Source: Acidobacteriota bacterium
GTDB taxonomy: Bacteria; Acidobacteriota; Terriglobia; Bryobacterales; Bryobacteraceae
Direction of reading: 5' to 3'
Length of the DNA stretch: 46,844 bases
Assembly (NCBI GenBank): GCA_017307505.1
Contig: JAFKEE010000064.1
Span: 1 to 46,844, forward strand
Positions within the stretch are counted from its first letter, which is position 1, and each line of letters starts with the position of its first letter. Under the pieces are notes generated by a model that worked only from the letters and a program-made list of their open reading frames with translations, ran no database searches and was not told where the DNA came from. The position numbers and the translations under genes were made by a program. Positions 43,928 to 46,844 of this stretch are shown here, one piece after another.

Positions 43928-44252
43928 CAAGGCGTCTGGGAATACCGCCGGAAAAGGGGAAAGCGGGCAGCCTCACGTGCACCTTTCCAGAACCCACAGA
44001 AAGAAAGCTACTTGCCGCCACCGCTTCGACTCCGCCTGACCATGGTGCGTCAGGCGTCCGCGAGACCTCTCCCTTCTCCTGAAAGCAAAGCAATTGGCGG
44101 CAACAGCTTGGTCGCAGACCTACGTCTATGACTAGTTTGGAAATCGGGCGGTCTTGGGCAGCAGTAGTCCATCTCCGGCCACAGGAGTGCCGCAGGTGAC
44201 GCAGGACATGAGTTCACAGGTGACGGGGTTGCTGACGTAGTACTCGGATCCC
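43928..44252. other. Intergenic region between amj and the Rhs fragment
   Basis: 325 bp with no gene. The left part (43951-44070) is repeat copy B, listed separately. The right part, 44130-44250, stands where the missing upstream part of the Rhs gene would be; an in-frame TAG at 44238-44240 and other breaks show that the core gene does not continue intact. Confidence 0.45.
43951..44070 (+). repeat. Dispersed intergenic repeat, copy B (left flank of Rhs cassette)
   Basis: The left part of copy C (46231-46340) is repeated here in the same direction. The best-conserved block is 32 bp, with 31 identical positions: ACGTGCACCTTTCCAGAA, then CCCACAGAAAGAAA here against CTCACAGAAAGAAA there. It continues with a CTTGCCGCC / CTTACCGCC core and CCATGG-type sequence. 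In translation of the minus strand both copies give VRRSRSGGGK- or VRRSRGSGGK-like motifs and FC.FWKGAR. Its 3' part (CNRL side) is absent. Confidence 0.65.
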
Positions 44253-45683
44253 GTGAGCCAACAGCTTGTGGTGAAGAACCAATCGGCCATTTCCGGAGTC
44301 GACGCTGCGGGCAACGTATACCTCCCCGCATCTGGTGGCTATCCCGCCGACTTGGCGTACGATGGGGAGAACCGAATGGTGAGCGGCAAGACTAGCGCCA
44401 GCGGCACAATGTCCGCCGAGTATGACGGAGAAGGGCACCGGGTCAAGCGGACCGTGAACAATGTGACCACGGTCTACGTGTATGACGCGATGGGTGGCTT
44501 GGCGCAGGAATATGGCGGAGGTTCGAACACGAGCGGTCGCCAGTATCTGGTGCCGGATCATCTGGGCAGCACGCGCCTGATGTTGTCCAACGGCGGGACG
44601 GTGCAATCGAGAACTGATTACTACCCGTTTGGGCAGGAGATCGAGGCGGACTCCACGTATCGAACGGCCGGACTCGGCTACCAAAGCAAACCTGCTGCGG
44701 ACGCGGATTGGCAGAGGGTACGGTTCACCGGCAAACAACGGGACGCCGAAACAGGCCTCGATTACTTTGAAACGCGCTACCTGAGTTCGGCACAGGGAAG
44801 ATTCACAAGCCCCGATCCCTTATTGAGCAGCGGACGACCTGACCAGCCTCAGAGCTGGAACAGGTATTCCTACGTTCTAAACAACCCTTTGAAGTTTACC
44901 GATCCTACTGGGCAGCAAGAGCAAGGACCGTGTGGACCACAACAGGATGATTGCATTGAGGTGCTTCAGGGTACGGCGATAGCAGGAAAGCAGGGTGCGG
45001 AGAATTTTGTCCTGAACTTGGTCAACACGCCGATTGTGGCCGTCAATTTTCTCGCCGAGCCAGTCGGTGGATACGTGGCGCCTCTGCCTCTGCCCGAGAA
45101 GACCAGCGGAGATGAAGGCGTAGATGCAGGCAGCAAAATTGCCGAGTTTACTATTGGTATAGCCACCATGATGTTCTCGGGAGGGACCTCTGGTGGCGGT
45201 ACCGCCACGCAATCATCGACGCCAGTTTTCCAGCGGGTAATGAGTACTGGCGAATTGGAGGCAACCGAGTCGACAGGGCTACTGCGTGGCGGTAGAACCG
45301 GTACCAACTACTTCACGGACTCAGCTTCGCTTGATGCCAAACGCGCCCAGATACGGTTGGGCCTCGATGGGCCGCTGCGAGATCATAGAGTGTCCTTCAC
45401 CATTAACGGGGACGTCCCCGTGTCGGGACCGTTTCGCGCTCAGCCTGGGATTTCTGGGACACCAGGAGGGGGGCGGAGTTCAGGACACTGCAACGGACAG
45501 GCATCACGATCATTCGTGTCGACAGGTTGCGAAAATGAGCGAAACTTTAACGGGTGCTATTCTCGATTTTCTGGTTGTAGCCGCTCGATGCTGGAAGACA
45601 ACCACCTTTGCGGAGGACAGGGTTACATATCAACAGGACATTGCCTTGGCAGCTTGGTGGCTAAGTTGTCTGCGAGATTCTGA
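44253..45683 (+). CDS. 5'-truncated Rhs core fragment with C-terminal toxin-like domain, frameshifted near the end
   Basis: The frame opens at a GTG at 44253 (in-frame TAG at 44238) and encodes the end of an Rhs/YD protein: YDGENRMVSGKTSASGTMS, then the Rhs core signature DHLGSTRLMLSNGGTVQSRTDY, GKQRDAETGLDYFETRYLS and QGRFTSPDPLLSSGRPDQP with WNRYSYVLNNPLKFTDPTG. Beyond is a variable C-terminal region ending VFQRVMSTGELEATESTGLL and PGISGTPGGG. The uninterrupted frame runs to 45683, but the last 70 codons look non-coding. One extra G in the run 45468-45473 would restore AEFRTLQRTGITIIRVDRLRK with a stop at 45536-45538. The upstream core is missing. The toxin resembles ADP-ribosyltransferase-type Rhs C-termini (TreTu-like) by pattern only. 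Confidence 0.82.
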   Translation: MSQQLVVKNQSAISGVDAAGNVYLPASGGYPADLAYDGENRMVSGKTSASGTMSAEYDGEGHRVKRTVNNVTTVYVYDAMGGLAQEYGGGSNTSGRQYLVPDHLGSTRLMLSNGGTVQSRTDYYPFGQEIEADSTYRTAGLGYQSKPAADADWQRVRFTGKQRDAETGLDYFETRYLSSAQGRFTSPDPLLSSGRPDQPQSWNRYSYVLNNPLKFTDPTGQQEQGPCGPQQDDCIEVLQGTAIAGKQGAENFVLNLVNTPIVAVNFLAEPVGGYVAPLPLPEKTSGDEGVDAGSKIAEFTIGIATMMFSGGTSGGGTATQSSTPVFQRVMSTGELEATESTGLLRGGRTGTNYFTDSASLDAKRAQIRLGLDGPLRDHRVSFTINGDVPVSGPFRAQPGISGTPGGGRSSGHCNGQASRSFVSTGCENERNFNGCYSRFSGCSRSMLEDNHLCGGQGYISTGHCLGSLVAKLSARF

Positions 45684-45831
45684 CGCTCTATCTGTAGCAG
45701 AGGAAATCCTTTCCGATAAGACAAAAAAGCATTTCTATGACGGTTGGCGCTCGGGTGACTGTGGTGAGGCCGAGATTGAAGCGTTCTCGAACATGATAGA
45801 GGCAATCGAATCGCTGCGCCGAAATGGATAG
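45535..45831 (+). CDS. Candidate immunity protein for the Rhs C-terminal toxin
   Basis: A 98-residue acidic-to-neutral soluble protein from ATG 45535. Its ATG overlaps the corrected toxin stop as ATGA (45535-45538), the usual translational coupling of toxin and immunity genes. It begins MSETLTGAILDFLVVAARCW and continues DIALAAWWLSCLRDSDALSVAEEILSD, then HFYDGWRSGDCGEAEIEAFSN; it is largely helical with no signal or membrane anchor. I know no family for it. Its identity as immunity is inferred from position and size; a cytoplasmic immunity protein would fit a toxin acting inside the cell. Confidence 0.62.
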   Translation: MSETLTGAILDFLVVAARCWKTTTFAEDRVTYQQDIALAAWWLSCLRDSDALSVAEEILSDKTKKHFYDGWRSGDCGEAEIEAFSNMIEAIESLRRNG

Positions 45832-46230
45832 AAGCACTACTGTCCAAGGACTGTGACGGCCAGACGCGCCCCTTGTCGAAAGCAGTTGAAACAAAGGAGC
45901 TTGTAGGAGACTCCGCACATTCTGTCCAGATCTCTTGATCTGACTTTCTCCGGGGCCAAGACAAACTGACGGGCAGGAGCTACGCGCCCCCGCCCGGACC
46001 CACTCCGCGGGCGACTTGGGGAGACAAGGACCCGCACGTCCTTCGCCGCCCTATGGGCGTCTCGTCCGTGCAAATGGAGCGTCGCTTGACCTCTTCCCCC
46101 CCCGACCCCCTCCTCGGCCTGCGGCCGAAGCGGGGGCGCCGCCTTGCGACAGTACGGAGCGGCCGCCGTCGTGCAGCCGCCCGAGTAGACGGCGCAGGCA
46201 CGCCGGCGGCCGCCTGGACGTTTTCATCAG

Positions 46231-46475
46231 GGGAAGGGGACGTCCTTACGTGCACCTTTCCAGAACTCACAGAAAGAAAATGACTTACCGCCGCTGCCTC
46301 GGCTCCGTCGGACCATGGAGCGCTCGGTATTCGCGAGCCCACCGCCTATCTCCAAGCCCGACAACCTATTGCATCCCCAGAACATAGCGGATTCCCAGGT
46401 CCCCACCCTCCACCAACGCCGTACTCCGAAGTACATAATCAATCAATCGGAATCGCCACTGGGACGGGTCGCCCT
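46231..46475 (+). repeat. Dispersed intergenic repeat, copy C (right flank of Rhs cassette)
   Basis: The full-length copy. Left edge GGGAAGGGGACGTC, then the conserved block ACGTGCACCTTTCCAGAA-CTCACAGAAAGAAA (shared with copy B at 31 of 32 positions), CTTACCGCCGC, and at the right AATCAATCAATCGG with GACGGGTCGCC (shared with copy A). It is in the same direction as copy B, so the two bracket the Rhs toxin and immunity genes as direct repeats about 2.3 kb apart. Confidence 0.62.
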
Positions 46476-46628
46476 GGCCTCAGCAGAAGGCCGCCGGAGC
46501 AGGGAAGTCGAAAACCCAGCCGATCACGCTTGGACCGCCTGAGATCAACCCGTCCACCAACTCTGTCGCACAAGCCCACCACACCCTCTGCCTCGCAGTC
46601 CCAGTACCCCAATCAACCCCACGCATCC

Positions 46629-46756
46629 TCCCCCTAACGCCGTGGCGGCACTCCCAAAACCAGCCGTTTCCGCACATGAAGCTTTTTTGATGACACGAGG
46701 CTCTTGCAAAACTCCGCGTTGAAACTAAAGGAATTGAGGAAATTACGTTAGGGGGA
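46629..46756. repeat. 11-bp inverted repeat spanning the presumed IS edge
   Basis: TCCCCCTAACG at 46629-46639 is perfectly inverted as CGTTAGGGGGA at 46746-46756, 106 bp apart. One arm lies outside and one inside the presumed IS element starting near 46697, which is odd for a terminal repeat. It may be a stem, an older boundary or chance. Confidence 0.35.
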
Positions 46757-46844
46757 ATGGGGTCGGCCGCAGTAAACTGTTGTCGCCAAACAAACCGGAT
46801 ACCACGAGCCAACCCCATATGGAGCTTACCTCTCGTCAGTTTCT
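46697..46844 (+). mobile_element. Left end of a probable IS5-type element
   Basis: GAGGCTCTTGCAAAACT at 46697 resembles the terminal repeats of some IS5 elements, and a transposase-like start codon follows 122 bp later. The element continues beyond the window, so its right end and any target duplication cannot be seen. Confidence 0.4.
46819..46844 (+). CDS. IS5-type transposase, first codons only (cut by window edge)
   Basis: ATG at 46819 begins the peptide MELTSRQF before the window ends. I recall IS5-group transposases that open MELTSxQFE, so this is a plausible start, but eight residues are too few to be sure. Confidence 0.4.

Larger units (their letters stand above)
45832..46818. other. 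Intergenic region with GC-rich sequence, repeat copy C and an IS start
   Basis: About 990 bp with no called gene. 45990-46220 is extremely GC-rich, with long C and G tracts. 46231-46475 is repeat copy C. From about 46697 sequence of IS character begins. Overlapping long frames on the minus strand (45980-46342 and 46480-46818) are Arg/Gly-rich and look non-coding. Confidence 0.4.

Noticed and set aside
44132-44314. Minus-strand 60-residue frame with a CVTCGTPV motif before the Rhs fragment
   Set aside because: It looks Cys-rich like a zinc motif but has no relative I can name and overlaps the start of the Rhs frame; too short to support.
45837-46342. Minus-strand frames with Arg/Gly-rich product around the GC-rich segment
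   Set aside because: Low-complexity translation of C/G tracts and part of repeat copy C; no start signal.

Overview
The window is high-GC bacterial chromosomal DNA and most resembles a soil Acidobacteriota genome of the Bryobacteraceae (Solibacter/Paludibaculum) type. The evidence is indirect: an 829-residue double FtsX/MacB permease of the kind multiplied in Acidobacteria, several secreted plant-polysaccharide hydrolases (GH78, GH35-like, GH32-like), twin-arginine signal peptides on secreted enzymes, two DinB proteins, an ECF sigma factor, and diverged intergenic repeats that translate to similar nonsense peptides. No rRNA, tRNA or CRISPR array was seen.

Layout. 1-350 is the end of an IS481-like element cut by the window edge. 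683-15092 is mostly one- or two-gene units: a PhoD-type phosphatase, a DinB plus enoyl-CoA isomerase/hydratase pair, an orphan zinc-deaminase-fold protein, an SDR oxidoreductase, a VOC protein, a CMD/AhpD-like protein with an ECF sigma factor, an ICMT-like membrane methyltransferase, a squalene-cyclase-like protein, DUF4256, a lipoprotein hydrolase, DUF3626, DUF2200 and two secreted proteins, one of them ExbD-like. 15188-25789 holds a secreted beta-rich protein, a serine beta-lactamase-like/beta-propeller fusion, a divergent ArsR/DinB pair, and a divergent pair of glycoside hydrolases (GH32-like and GH78).

25805-34961 is the best-organised block: a complete RND tripartite efflux operon (adaptor, inner-membrane pump, outer-membrane factor) on the minus strand. 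It has a well-spaced -24/-12 sigma-54 promoter, and the gene immediately upstream encodes a GAF-GAF-AAA+-Fis sigma-54 activator. Divergent from the activator are a small STAS-like protein and a TetR regulator. I read this as one self-regulated efflux locus.

34962-46844 is more accessory: a 40-residue membrane protein, a GH35-like beta-galactosidase, a lower-GC HAF-repeat secreted protein, the FtsX-type permease, a PIG-L deacetylase, the lipid II flippase Amj, and a 5'-truncated Rhs core fragment with a C-terminal toxin-like domain and a downstream candidate immunity gene. The toxin reading frame is broken by one base in a G run; correcting it puts the toxin stop exactly in an ATGA overlap with the downstream gene. 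This cassette lies between two same-direction copies of a dispersed repeat, with a third copy at 38.7 kb. The window ends inside a probable IS5-type transposase start.

The observations most worth a second look are the sigma-54-controlled RND pump, the orphan Rhs toxin/immunity cassette between repeats, and the stand-alone deaminase-fold protein.
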